NCBI GenBank assembly: GCA_013001295.1
Contig: JABDMW010000046.1
Coordinates: forward strand, 124,001-188,000
Length of the DNA stretch: 64,000 bases
Source: Hyphomonadaceae bacterium
GTDB lineage: Bacteria > Pseudomonadota > Alphaproteobacteria > Caulobacterales > Maricaulaceae
Direction: 5' to 3'
Part shown: piece by piece, positions 55,213-64,000 of the stretch
How the letters are laid out: each line of letters begins with the position of its first letter
Numbering within the stretch: position 1 is the stretch's first letter
Notes under the pieces: generated by a model
Told to the model about the DNA's origin: nothing
The model's input: the letters and a program-made list of their open reading frames with translations, nothing else
Database searches by the model: none
Translations under genes and position numbers: made by a program

Positions 55213-58200
55213 ATGATGCAGAAATTATCGGAAATTCGGCAAAAAATCAGAGCGGCTCATCTCGGAGATGAAAAGTCGCTTTTGGCTGATCTGCGCAATC
55301 AGGCCGATTTGAATGCTGATGTGCGGGCGAAAATCGAAAACCGAGCAATTAAACTGGTCGAGGATTTGCGTGCCGATGACCGGCCCGGTCTCATGGAAGT
55401 ATTTTTAGCGGAATATGGGCTGTCAACGGATGAGGGTGTCGCTTTGATGTGTCTCGCTGAAGCGCTGTTACGCGTGCCTGACAATGAAACTATTGACGAC
55501 TTGATCGAAGACAAAATTGCACCGTCGTCCTGGGGACAACATTTGGGTAAATCCAGCTCCTCTTTGGTCAATGCCTCGACCTGGGCATTGATGCTGACGG
55601 GCAAGGTATTGGACGATCAGGAATCCGCCGGCGTCAATCGGGTTTTGCATGGTGCGGTCAAGCGATTGGGCGAGCCGGTCATTCGAACGGCTGTCAAACG
55701 CGCCATGAAAGAAATGGGCAATCAATTTGTCTTGGGAGAGACAATTGACAAGGCCATCAAGCGCGGGATCGGCATGGAGGAAAAGGGTTTTACCTATTCC
55801 TACGACATGCTGGGCGAGGCGGCGTTGACTGAGGCGGATGCCGATGAGTTTTTCAAATCATATTGGCGAGCAATCGAGAGATTGGCGCAGCGAGCCAAAT
55901 CAAAAGATATCAGGGAAAACCCCGGAATATCCATAAAGCTATCCGCTTTACATCCCAGATATGAGGTCAGCCAAAAACAACGTGTATTGCGCGAACTGAC
56001 GTCCCGGACAAAAGCCCTGTGCGTTCTTGCCAAAAAATCAAATATGGGACTCAATATCGACGCGGAAGAAGCGGACCGCCTCGATCTTTCTCTTGATATT
56101 ATAGATACGGTATTGCGCGACGAGGATCTTGCCGGGTGGGACGGATTCGGTGTCGTCGTTCAGGCGTATGGCAAGCGAGCGCCGTTTGTCCTTGATTGGC
56201 TGTATCAATTGGCAAAAAACATTGACCGAAAAATTATGGTCAGGTTGGTCAAGGGCGCCTATTGGGATACAGAGATCAAGCTAGCGCAAATTCAGGGTCT
56301 TAAAGATTTTCCAGTGTTTACGCGTAAGGCAGCAACGGATGTTTCCTATATGTGTTGTGCCAAAAAATTACTGACGATGACCGACCGGATTTATCCGCAA
56401 TTCGCCACCCACAACGCCCATTCGATCGCCACAATTTTGGAAATCGCACTAAAAGACGCACAATATGAATTTCAACGTCTTCACGGTATGGGTGAGGTTT
56501 TGCACAAACAGGTCCTGGCCAAACATGGCACTCACTGTCGCATTTATGCGCCGGTCGGCGCACACCGGGACTTGCTTGCCTATCTTGTGAGGCGATTGCT
56601 CGAAAATGGAGCCAATTCTTCATTCGTCAATCAAATCGTTGATGAGAATGTCCCGGCTGTTGAAATCGCGGAGGATCCCTTCAAGGTGATGGATGAAAGC
56701 CAACCGGTTTCTATCAAATCTCCCGCTGATTTATTTGCGCCGGAACGAAAGAATTCGATCGGCTGGGATTTGCACAATGAAGACGACCTCGCTGATATCG
56801 ATGCTGCGCGGACGCCGTTTAAAACTACGACATGGACAGCCAAGCCGTTGATTGCAGGGAAGAGTGTTGGCGAAGCGCCGCAAACAATATTCAACCCGGC
56901 CAATCCGCAAGAGGTGGTCGGTCATGTTATTGAGGCAACGCCTGAGGACGTCGATATCGCTTTGCTAAAAGCGAGCTCTTGGGAGGATGCGACAGTGCAA
57001 ACCCGGGCTGATATTTTGAACAAGGCAGCAGACCTCTATGAGAAGAACTTTGGAGAGTTCTTCGCCGTCTTGACCCGAGAGGCCGGGAAAACACCCGCCG
57101 ATGCAATTTCTGAATTGCGCGAAGCAGTTGACTTCTTGCGCTATTATGCGGCGCGCGGCGCTGATTTGTACGATAGCCAACCGCGCGGCCTGATTATTTG
57201 TATTTCGCCGTGGAATTTTCCCTTAGCGATATTCACTGGTCAGATCGCAGCGGCACTTGCGGCCGGCAACGGTGTTCTTGCTAAACCAGCTGACCCGACA
57301 CCGATTATCGCAACATTGGCGGTTCAATTGTTACACAAGGCGGGCGTTCCAAAAAAATCCCTTCAACTTTTGCCCGGTGCCGGATCCGTGGTTGGCGCCA
57401 AGTTGTCGTCTGATCCGCGCATCAATGGGCTGTGTTTTACTGGCTCCACGTGGACTGCGCAGACAATCAACAGGGCTATGGCGAAATCCTGTGCGCCCGA
57501 TGCACCATTGATTGCCGAAACAGGGGGTCTCAACGCAATGGTCGTCGATTCGACCGCTCTACCCGAGCAGGCCGTACGCGATATTCTTATTTCCGCCTTT
57601 CAGTCGGCCGGACAACGGTGCTCAGCACTCCGTGTGCTTTATTTGCAAGAGGATATCGCTAAGCCATTTCAGAAAATGCTGTTTGGGGCGATGGATGAGC
57701 TATGCGTTGGTGACCCGTGGGGCTATTCCACAGATTTGGGTCCCGTCATCAACAAAAGCGCTCAGGCCGACATTGATGCGCATATTCAAAAAGCCAAACA
57801 GGACGGACGTCTGCTCAAACAACTAACAGTCGAAAAAGACGGAAACTTTATCGGTCCTGCGGTCATCGCGGTCGGCGACATCAATGATCTCGAGAAAGAA
57901 ATATTCGGTCCTGTTTTACATATCGCGACATTCAAAGCCGAAAATATAAATGACGTCATAAATGATATTAATAACAGCGGATTTGGGCTGACTTTCGGGC
58001 TGCATACGCGGATAGATGACCGCGTGGAACATTTCACTAATAATTTGAATGTCGGCAATATGTATATCAATCGAAATCAGATCGGCGCGATCGTCGGCTC
58101 GCAACCTTTTGGCGGCGAAGGGTTATCAGGTACCGGGCCCAAAGCCGGCGGCCCGCACTATGTCAAACGGTTTACAAAGGACGAAATTAAACGTTTTCGA

Positions 58201-58698
58201 TCGCAACGCGGCGAATTTGTAGATATCAGAACAGTCCAGGCGGCGCTGGATAAATTGCAAACACCGCTTCGACACAGATTGGACGCGCGAGACTTGCCGG
58301 GGCCAACCGGAGAGTCCAACCGGCTTTCCACGTTCCCGAAAGGCACAGTTCTGTGCCTGGGGCCGACATTGGATCAAGCTCAAGAACAGGCTCAAATCGC
58401 GCAAAACTCCGGGTGCCCTACATTGATCGTTGCGCCAGGGGCTCAAGGTGATCATGTAGTTTCCGGGCGTTTGAAACCTGAAGACCTCGTCAAATTAAAC
58501 CGATTTAGCGCCGTAGTTTTATGGAGCGATGAAAGCGAATTACGAGTGGCACGCCAAGCGTTGGCGGCGCGAGACGGTGAACTGATACCATTGATTGCAA
58601 ACCAAGGGTTCGCTGAGCAGTGTGTGCTTGAACGCCATGTATGTATCGACACGACTGCGGCTGGTGGCAACGCGTCTTTATTGGCCGCGAATAGTTAG
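55213..58698 (+). CDS. putA: Bifunctional proline dehydrogenase / L-glutamate-gamma-semialdehyde dehydrogenase
   Basis: A 1161-residue PutA that oxidises proline to glutamate in two steps. It has no N-terminal RHH DNA-binding domain, so it is not a repressor. The FAD PRODH barrel (about 190-480) shows SIKLSALHPRYEVSQ, LVKGAYWDTEIKLAQ and RIYAPVGAHRDLLAYLVRRLLENGANSSFV. The ALDH domain (about 560-1010) shows ICISPWNFPLAIFTGQIAAALAAGN, GLCFTGSTWTAQ, AETGGLNAMVV and the catalytic Cys in SAGQRCSALRVLYL. The last 150 residues form the extra C-terminal domain of long PutA proteins. sdaA follows after 5 bp. Confidence 0.97.
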   Translation: MMQKLSEIRQKIRAAHLGDEKSLLADLRNQADLNADVRAKIENRAIKLVEDLRADDRPGLMEVFLAEYGLSTDEGVALMCLAEALLRVPDNETIDDLIEDKIAPSSWGQHLGKSSSSLVNASTWALMLTGKVLDDQESAGVNRVLHGAVKRLGEPVIRTAVKRAMKEMGNQFVLGETIDKAIKRGIGMEEKGFTYSYDMLGEAALTEADADEFFKSYWRAIERLAQRAKSKDIRENPGISIKLSALHPRYEVSQKQRVLRELTSRTKALCVLAKKSNMGLNIDAEEADRLDLSLDIIDTVLRDEDLAGWDGFGVVVQAYGKRAPFVLDWLYQLAKNIDRKIMVRLVKGAYWDTEIKLAQIQGLKDFPVFTRKAATDVSYMCCAKKLLTMTDRIYPQFATHNAHSIATILEIALKDAQYEFQRLHGMGEVLHKQVLAKHGTHCRIYAPVGAHRDLLAYLVRRLLENGANSSFVNQIVDENVPAVEIAEDPFKVMDESQPVSIKSPADLFAPERKNSIGWDLHNEDDLADIDAARTPFKTTTWTAKPLIAGKSVGEAPQTIFNPANPQEVVGHVIEATPEDVDIALLKASSWEDATVQTRADILNKAADLYEKNFGEFFAVLTREAGKTPADAISELREAVDFLRYYAARGADLYDSQPRGLIICISPWNFPLAIFTGQIAAALAAGNGVLAKPADPTPIIATLAVQLLHKAGVPKKSLQLLPGAGSVVGAKLSSDPRINGLCFTGSTWTAQTINRAMAKSCAPDAPLIAETGGLNAMVVDSTALPEQAVRDILISAFQSAGQRCSALRVLYLQEDIAKPFQKMLFGAMDELCVGDPWGYSTDLGPVINKSAQADIDAHIQKAKQDGRLLKQLTVEKDGNFIGPAVIAVGDINDLEKEIFGPVLHIATFKAENINDVINDINNSGFGLTFGLHTRIDDRVEHFTNNLNVGNMYINRNQIGAIVGSQPFGGEGLSGTGPKAGGPHYVKRFTKDEIKRFRSQRGEFVDIRTVQAALDKLQTPLRHRLDARDLPGPTGESNRLSTFPKGTVLCLGPTLDQAQEQAQIAQNSGCPTLIVAPGAQGDHVVSGRLKPEDLVKLNRFSAVVLWSDESELRVARQALAARDGELIPLIANQGFAEQCVLERHVCIDTTAAGGNASLLAANS

Positions 58699-58703
58699 CC
58701 CTT

Positions 58704-60080
58704 ATGCTGTCCGTCCTCGACATCTTCCGCATCGGTATCGGCCCGTCCAGTTCGCATACGGTCGGCCCGATCCGAATTTCAAAGCGGTTTGTTGACGCGC
58801 TTGAGCGACAAGAGTGTATTGGGGCGACCCATGAAATCATAGTTGAGCTGCAAGGATCTTTGGCGCTGACCGGTGATGGCCACGCAACGCCGAAAGCCGT
58901 TATATTGGGGCTGCTTGGTCTGGAACCCGAAACCCTGGATCCACTCGCTGCTGACGGGAAAGTTGCTCAGGTTTATACAGAGAAAAAACTTGCTCTGGGT
59001 GGCGGGCACGTCATTGGTTTTGAACCCGGAAAACATATCATTTTTGCTTATGATATCATTCCAGATTTGCACCCCAACGGCATGTCGTTGAGCGCCAAAA
59101 ACAATGTTGGCGAAACGTTGTATTCGCAGACCTATTATTCGACAGGCGGCGGTTTCATTGCGTCGCGAGAGCAACTGGAAGCACCAGTGCTTGATGACAT
59201 AGTCCCAACGCCAATTGATGTGCCGCATCCGTTTGCGTCGGCCTCGGAATTATTGCAGTTTTGTTCGATGGAAAAAAAATCCATTCACGAAATAATCTAT
59301 GCCAATGAAGATGCGATGCGTCCACGGGAAGAAACCAATGCGGCCCTCGACCGGGTCGCTGAGGTGATGATGGCCTGTATTGATCGCGGTCTGGAGTCAG
59401 AAGGCATATTGCCTGGCGGACTGGAAGTTAAAAGGCGCGCGCCTGGCATTTGGCAAAAATTGCATGGAGCGCCGATGTCCAATGAGCGCGAGCAATTATT
59501 TGATTGGCTTAATGTTTATGCCATGGCGGTGAATGAAGAAAATGCATCCGGGGGTCAGGTCGTTACGGCACCGACCAATGGGGCAGCGGGGATTATTCCG
59601 GCAGTCATACGACACTATTGTTGTGGCGAAAAAATGAATGCGCAGAATATAAGAAAATTTCTCCTTACAGCAGGCGGGATTGGTTTGCTTTACAAGCAAC
59701 GCGCGTCAATTTCAGGTGCCGAGATGGGGTGCCAAGGTGAAGTCGGTGTCGCCTGCTCTATGGCAGCGGGTGGATTAGCGGCCGTCTGGGGTGCGAGCCC
59801 TCTACAAGTCACAAGCGCGGCCGAGATCGGTATGGAACATAATCTGGGATTAACCTGTGATCCGGTTGGCGGACTTGTGCAAATTCCGTGTATTGAGCGC
59901 AATGCAATCGGAGCTGTCAAAGCAGTCAACGCCGCGCGGCTGGCCTTACACGCGGTCGACCAAATGAAGGTCAGTCTGGATCAGGTGATCGAAACCATGC
60001 GCCAGACCGGGCTCGACATGTCGTCTAAATATAAGGAAACCAGTCAAGGCGGTTTGGCTGTGAATGTTGTTGAGTGTTAA
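58704..60080 (+). CDS. sdaA: L-serine ammonia-lyase, iron-sulfur-dependent, single chain
   Basis: A 458-residue [4Fe-4S] enzyme that deaminates serine to pyruvate. The N-terminal beta domain has FRIGIGPSSSHTVGPIRISKRF. The C-terminal alpha domain has VVTAPTNGAAGIIPAVIRHYCCGEKM, SGAEMGCQGEVGVACSMAAGGLAAVWG and LGLTCDPVGGLVQIPCIERNAIGA, which supply the cluster cysteines. The length matches SdaA. It is 5 bp after putA, forming an amino-acid catabolic operon that feeds glutamate and pyruvate into central metabolism. Confidence 0.97.
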   Translation: MLSVLDIFRIGIGPSSSHTVGPIRISKRFVDALERQECIGATHEIIVELQGSLALTGDGHATPKAVILGLLGLEPETLDPLAADGKVAQVYTEKKLALGGGHVIGFEPGKHIIFAYDIIPDLHPNGMSLSAKNNVGETLYSQTYYSTGGGFIASREQLEAPVLDDIVPTPIDVPHPFASASELLQFCSMEKKSIHEIIYANEDAMRPREETNAALDRVAEVMMACIDRGLESEGILPGGLEVKRRAPGIWQKLHGAPMSNEREQLFDWLNVYAMAVNEENASGGQVVTAPTNGAAGIIPAVIRHYCCGEKMNAQNIRKFLLTAGGIGLLYKQRASISGAEMGCQGEVGVACSMAAGGLAAVWGASPLQVTSAAEIGMEHNLGLTCDPVGGLVQIPCIERNAIGAVKAVNAARLALHAVDQMKVSLDQVIETMRQTGLDMSSKYKETSQGGLAVNVVEC

Positions 60081-60106
60081 GCGCTTTTCTTTTTTTGATC
60101 AGGACA

Positions 60107-63100
60107 TTATGACAGGAGCGGGTTGTCTGCGCTTTTAACGATAAAATCCAGGGCCTCACGTCCTGGCATGAAGAAATAACCGCCGCCGCGCATCGTAACA
60201 AACGGTTTTAATCCTTTCAGTCTCCGTGATTGACCTGGGTTTTGAATGGTGAAACTCAGGTCTTTGGTTTTAAAAGTTCTCTTCTTGGTTTTTGGGTCAA
60301 TGTGATAAAATCCTTGCCCAGTTATCGGGTCCATCTCGTCATTCAGCCCGTGAAAATTGCACGACCCGACCCAGGTTTGCTGGATAAATTCAAACTGCCG
60401 TTCGATATCCGCGTTGAGGCACATAAATAAGATGCCCTTTTTGTCCCGCCCTTTGGTATCTGTATACGATCGCCCACGTCTCAAAATACGGTGTCTGTTG
60501 GCAATGGCAAGGCTGTCGGGGTTTTCAACATCCAGACCGTCCCGTGGATTGGCCCTGCGGATATGTGAACCGTACGGACATTTGTGCCCTTGTGGGTCTT
60601 CTTCGCCCAATAAAAATTCGTTGTCTTCTCGAGAGAAGCGTTTTGAGGTTGGCATACCTGAGAGGGTGACTTTGCCATTCACAGTTTCCATTTTAATCGG
60701 GCAGGCTGTCAAGGATTGTCCGTCCGGCCAACGTCCCATCAGCTTGGCTTTGACCATGGTCTCCGCGTCTTTTGATCGTCTCGCTTCAAATCGGGAAGCT
60801 TCGCGCTTTACAGCTGCGTTGAATCCATCAACGTCTTGCTCCAATTGCCGAATAACTAAATAAGAACCGTTTCGCCCAAGGTCTCGGAATTTTTCGTCTG
60901 CATTTGATAAGAAGCGCGGGTATCTTTGCGGTTGGGCACGCGGTATAGCCGGTAGAACATTGTCCTCATCTAAATGTGAATTGACCTGGGGTGAGGGCGG
61001 ATAATATTCGCGATTATCTTTATACCCCATAATGAACTCGCCGGGGTTGACGGCATGAATGGACTGGCCGCGACCTGCGGCCCGTTTCGTGCCTCGCATA
61101 ATCGGCTGAGATATTCCGTCGACAAATCCGAAGGGCTCGCGCACAGGCCCAGCTTCAGGCAATCTATCAAATTCAATTTCCTTGGTAATCACTAATTTAT
61201 TGTCAGAAACCAGTTTGCGGTGTTTTTTTAACAATGCTTTAAATTCGTCACTTTCACTGATTTTGATGTGCCGAACCGCCTTGCTTTTTTTGGAGGATTT
61301 GGTTTCACCGTAAAGGATCACAACGGCATGAGCCGGGTTTGTTTCATTTCCCCATTGCCAGTTTTCAGATTTGTTATCTTGATGCAGATCGCCAAGAAGC
61401 ACGGAGCGGGATTTGCTGTGCATGCCCATAACAAAGGCCGGGGGGAATTTAATGCAATCCTCTTCAAAATTATCCGGATTGTTTTCACTTTGAGACAACC
61501 CTTTGTGACAGCCCAATCTAGCCATACCGGCAGATGAGAATGCCAGATAAACGGCCTGTCCATCGGGGCGAGATTCTCCGAACGTTACATCTTTTTCAAT
61601 TTCCGATACCCATTTCTGGAAATAGGGGTCAACGCCTTCAACCTGGCTGCGAACAACAAGGCAGCGACCAACTTTTAAATTCCCAGATCCACCAAAAGCC
61701 AGGCTTTGAATTTTATCGGATTGCAGAGCATAATCGGGACGGGGAATTGACCCGATCAGATTGACCCAAGCTTCGGCATCACTCGGTGTTGTGATACGGG
61801 CCAGGCCATCGCGAATAAGTGTATTGCGCCTGATTTTTTCTGCTGTCAGGTGGGGATAGGCGGAATACCAAAATGACGTCGGCTTCATGGATTTTCTGGC
61901 CCACCGTTTAAAACGGTCCCCATCTGTGGCGCCGTCAAAGAACAGGTTTTTGGCCCGCGGGAAGCCGACGCAATTGCTCCAAATTCCGGTCATGCCTGTC
62001 GCGGATTTGGTAATAAAGTCTTCAAGATAACTTTCCCAGCTCCCGTCATAGTTTGATACAAAGATCAAACGATTGGTGTTCGAAATGTGAACCCACCGGG
62101 CGAAATGAACTGTACCTACGGATGCCAAAAATCCGGGCCGGTAGCGGTTTTTGCCTAGAATAATTCGAACAATGTGAAGTGCCAGGGGCAAGAAAAACCG
62201 GATCCGCCATTGTTCCGGAAGTAGAGTTTGAATGCTGATCATGTGATTTTGCGCGATATTTTCATCCTCGCGTTCGAGCATTGTAGCAAGATCATCGACA
62301 TTCGGATCATTATCAATCGGCGTGTTCTTTTGTTCAGATCGGGTCAGCATCGCCCATATAAACCCGGCGACTGCTGCCAAAGCTGCCAGAGTTGCCGGAA
62401 TAGCCAAGACCAGGGCAAGAACAAAGGACCCCAAGCGGTTGGCATCAGGCCATACCGGCCCGCCAAATGTAGTGACGAGCGTCAAGATAAAAACACACAG
62501 GAAAAGCCAAGCGTACATGTCTTTGCGGGTGAAAAGTCGAAATTTTGGATAACTCGCGTTAAACGCAAGAATAGCCGAGCAAATAATCAAAGACACGATC
62601 AGCGGGTAGAATATTAATTGCCCAAGGGATGCCGAGTCCCACCGGTTTAAAACGCGCAAGTCAAATCCATTTATTTGTCCGCTGCTGATAAGGGACGGAT
62701 AGCTTGCCATTAGCCGGATTTGCAAATCGCCGATTGAGAGTATCAACAGGGACATCATACCAAAGGCAACAAGTGCGGATCCTGATTTTGAGAAAGATTT
62801 TCGCTCAAACAAAAATGTAACGGCACCGAGCACCAATGTGGCCAACAGGGATATTATCCATATTCCGGAGTTGAGGTAAATTCCGTCAACAACCGCCGCT
62901 TCTTTATAACCGGCACCCCAATCATTCGTGGGCGAAAAGCTGACAAATACAACGAGCGCAAATATAAAGGGGAAAATTGCCCCCATTCGCACCTTTCGGG
63001 TTGGCCAGATTTTAGAGGACGCGACACTCACGGTTATTGCGAACAGGAATGCAAGAAACAGTCCTTTTAGAATGACAGATACGCTGACAAAAATACCGTC

Positions 63101-64000
63101 AGGGTTAGGGGGAACTCCAAATTTTCCTGGAAAAAACCAAGGGTTTTTTGCTGTTGGGACTCCCGATAAATCACCGGCCACCAGAGCAGAATCCGGGGGT
63201 ACATACTGAAACAGCAAACTCCAGATGACGCTGGCAATGGCGAGAAAGAGAACGAGAGCGGAAACTTTTACAATATCCGGGGTTGCTTTGATGGCAATCG
63301 TGACAGTATCCCAAGCCGATTTCCAGGGCGATTCCGCAACTTCAGCAAAGATCGGTGGCTCAGCGTCTTTGTCAATCCAACGATCTCGTGCTTTGGCTAT
63401 TGGACCAGCCTTGATCGCGGAAAGTTTTTCTTTGGTGTCTTTTAAGTTTTTTAGCGGAGACTCCGCGCTGGCTTGACGGACATTATTTTCTACAAATTCG
63501 GCGAGAGCCTGTTCGTCTTCGATTTGCTCAATGGACAAGCCCGGCGTACCGGTAAATCCAAGGCCGTTTCTCCAATTGCCGCTGTAAAATTGCGGCCAGA
63601 CAGATTGGATCATTTCAACACTGTTCGCGACCAGATGATCAAATAAATGTTCGCCTTTAGTTATGAGGCCTGCAGCACGATAAACGCGCAGGAGTTGATC
63701 CCCGAAATGCCGGCTGACGGCCTCAAGAGCCTGGTCTTTATTCCCGTCTACGGAAAGTTCCATAAAAATATGGTTGGGCTCAACATATTGGTCTTTGCCG
63801 TCAATTTTTTCTCGTGCCCCCTCGACAATATTGATACTCATGAAGTGCACAAGTCCGCTGGCGTCGAGCGCATGTTGAGCATCAGGCAAAGCCGGATTTC
63901 CCAAGTCTTCAATAGCCTTTCTAATGTCTGCAATGTTGCTGTCTTTTGTTTTCGGGATTGCGGAAACAACAGTGACGAAGTTTTGTTGTTTTATCTGCGG
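60107..64000 (-). CDS. Very large membrane protein with C-terminal DyP-type peroxidase domain; 5' end outside window
   Basis: The track starts at a TTG (63904), but the frame stays open to the window edge with coding-like sequence (NFVTVVSAIPKTKDSNIADI), so the gene is cut off. At least 1297 residues. Numbering from the TTG: residues 1-120 hold a domain with LVHFMSINI and ELSVDGNKDQ; about 205-530 hold eight hydrophobic helices; about 580-700 hold a second VHFARWVHIS/FVSNYDGSWESYLEDF domain; about 760-1265 are a DyP peroxidase with FGFVDGISQPIM, proximal His in CPYGSHIRRANPRD and RRGRSYTD. It should use heme and H2O2. It is convergent with sdaA. Confidence 0.88.
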   Translation of the reverse strand, partial: PQIKQQNFVTVVSAIPKTKDSNIADIRKAIEDLGNPALPDAQHALDASGLVHFMSINIVEGAREKIDGKDQYVEPNHIFMELSVDGNKDQALEAVSRHFGDQLLRVYRAAGLITKGEHLFDHLVANSVEMIQSVWPQFYSGNWRNGLGFTGTPGLSIEQIEDEQALAEFVENNVRQASAESPLKNLKDTKEKLSAIKAGPIAKARDRWIDKDAEPPIFAEVAESPWKSAWDTVTIAIKATPDIVKVSALVLFLAIASVIWSLLFQYVPPDSALVAGDLSGVPTAKNPWFFPGKFGVPPNPDGIFVSVSVILKGLFLAFLFAITVSVASSKIWPTRKVRMGAIFPFIFALVVFVSFSPTNDWGAGYKEAAVVDGIYLNSGIWIISLLATLVLGAVTFLFERKSFSKSGSALVAFGMMSLLILSIGDLQIRLMASYPSLISSGQINGFDLRVLNRWDSASLGQLIFYPLIVSLIICSAILAFNASYPKFRLFTRKDMYAWLFLCVFILTLVTTFGGPVWPDANRLGSFVLALVLAIPATLAALAAVAGFIWAMLTRSEQKNTPIDNDPNVDDLATMLEREDENIAQNHMISIQTLLPEQWRIRFFLPLALHIVRIILGKNRYRPGFLASVGTVHFARWVHISNTNRLIFVSNYDGSWESYLEDFITKSATGMTGIWSNCVGFPRAKNLFFDGATDGDRFKRWARKSMKPTSFWYSAYPHLTAEKIRRNTLIRDGLARITTPSDAEAWVNLIGSIPRPDYALQSDKIQSLAFGGSGNLKVGRCLVVRSQVEGVDPYFQKWVSEIEKDVTFGESRPDGQAVYLAFSSAGMARLGCHKGLSQSENNPDNFEEDCIKFPPAFVMGMHSKSRSVLLGDLHQDNKSENWQWGNETNPAHAVVILYGETKSSKKSKAVRHIKISESDEFKALLKKHRKLVSDNKLVITKEIEFDRLPEAGPVREPFGFVDGISQPIMRGTKRAAGRGQSIHAVNPGEFIMGYKDNREYYPPSPQVNSHLDEDNVLPAIPRAQPQRYPRFLSNADEKFRDLGRNGSYLVIRQLEQDVDGFNAAVKREASRFEARRSKDAETMVKAKLMGRWPDGQSLTACPIKMETVNGKVTLSGMPTSKRFSREDNEFLLGEEDPQGHKCPYGSHIRRANPRDGLDVENPDSLAIANRHRILRRGRSYTDTKGRDKKGILFMCLNADIERQFEFIQQTWVGSCNFHGLNDEMDPITGQGFYHIDPKTKKRTFKTKDLSFTIQNPGQSRRLKGLKPFVTMRGGGYFFMPGREALDFIVKSADNPLLS

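Overview
The window looks like chromosomal DNA of a mid-GC alphaproteobacterium. The evidence is an aroA-cmk-rpsA-ihfB-trpFBA-accD-folC backbone, a tsaE-amgK/murU-addB-addA-trxA block, a FYDLN-type acidic protein next to aroA, YciB/IspZ beside FtsY and MtaB genes, and AccD with a degenerate zinc ribbon. A marine Caulobacterales/Hyphomonadaceae-like host is my guess from gene content; the sequence alone does not fix the genus. I see no CRISPR array, transposase, integrase, phage module or rRNA operon. There is one tRNA, Ala-GGC.

Region 1 (1-12.9 kb) is a catabolic island for lignin-type aromatics. After the 3' end of a sulfatase gene come two divergent operons flanking a LysR regulator. The minus-strand operon is ligJ-vanA-ligA-ligB-ligC-pobA-aldo/keto reductase, seven genes overlapping or abutting by a few bases. 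The plus-strand operon is ligK-ligI-ligU-DUF1932 dehydrogenase, followed by an MFS transporter. Together they encode VanA (vanillate to protocatechuate), PobA (4-hydroxybenzoate to protocatechuate) and the whole protocatechuate 4,5-cleavage pathway to pyruvate plus oxaloacetate. The regulator carries two LysR-type HTH domains in tandem. A perfect T-N11-A inverted repeat lies upstream of each operon, so one regulon probably controls both arms.

Region 2 (13-31 kb) is housekeeping and mixed functions: aconitase, YciB, TPR and YCII proteins, a thioesterase-like protein, a DEAD-box helicase, an ArsR regulator with two SRPBCC proteins, two small membrane proteins, an FtsY with a roughly 430-residue charged coiled-coil extension, MtaB, DUF3088 and DUF885 proteins, a GT-C membrane glycosyltransferase and a [2Fe-2S] ferredoxin.

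Region 3 (30.8-52.6 kb) is core metabolism and repair. It holds tsaE, a fused AmgK-MurU cell-wall recycling enzyme, addB, addA, trxA, folC, accD, oxyR, an SDR, trpA, trpB, trpF, mscL, ihfB, arsC, rpsA, cmk, aroA, the FYDLN protein and tRNA-Ala. Several genes overlap by ATGA or TGATG, and clear intrinsic terminators follow rpsA and mscL.

Region 4 (52.6-64 kb) has a two-gene lipoprotein operon, one member being a putative zinc metallopeptidase with an 18-residue proline run, then putA-sdaA (proline and serine catabolism). It ends with a very large membrane protein whose C-terminus is a DyP-type heme peroxidase. The 5' end of that gene lies beyond the right edge of the window.
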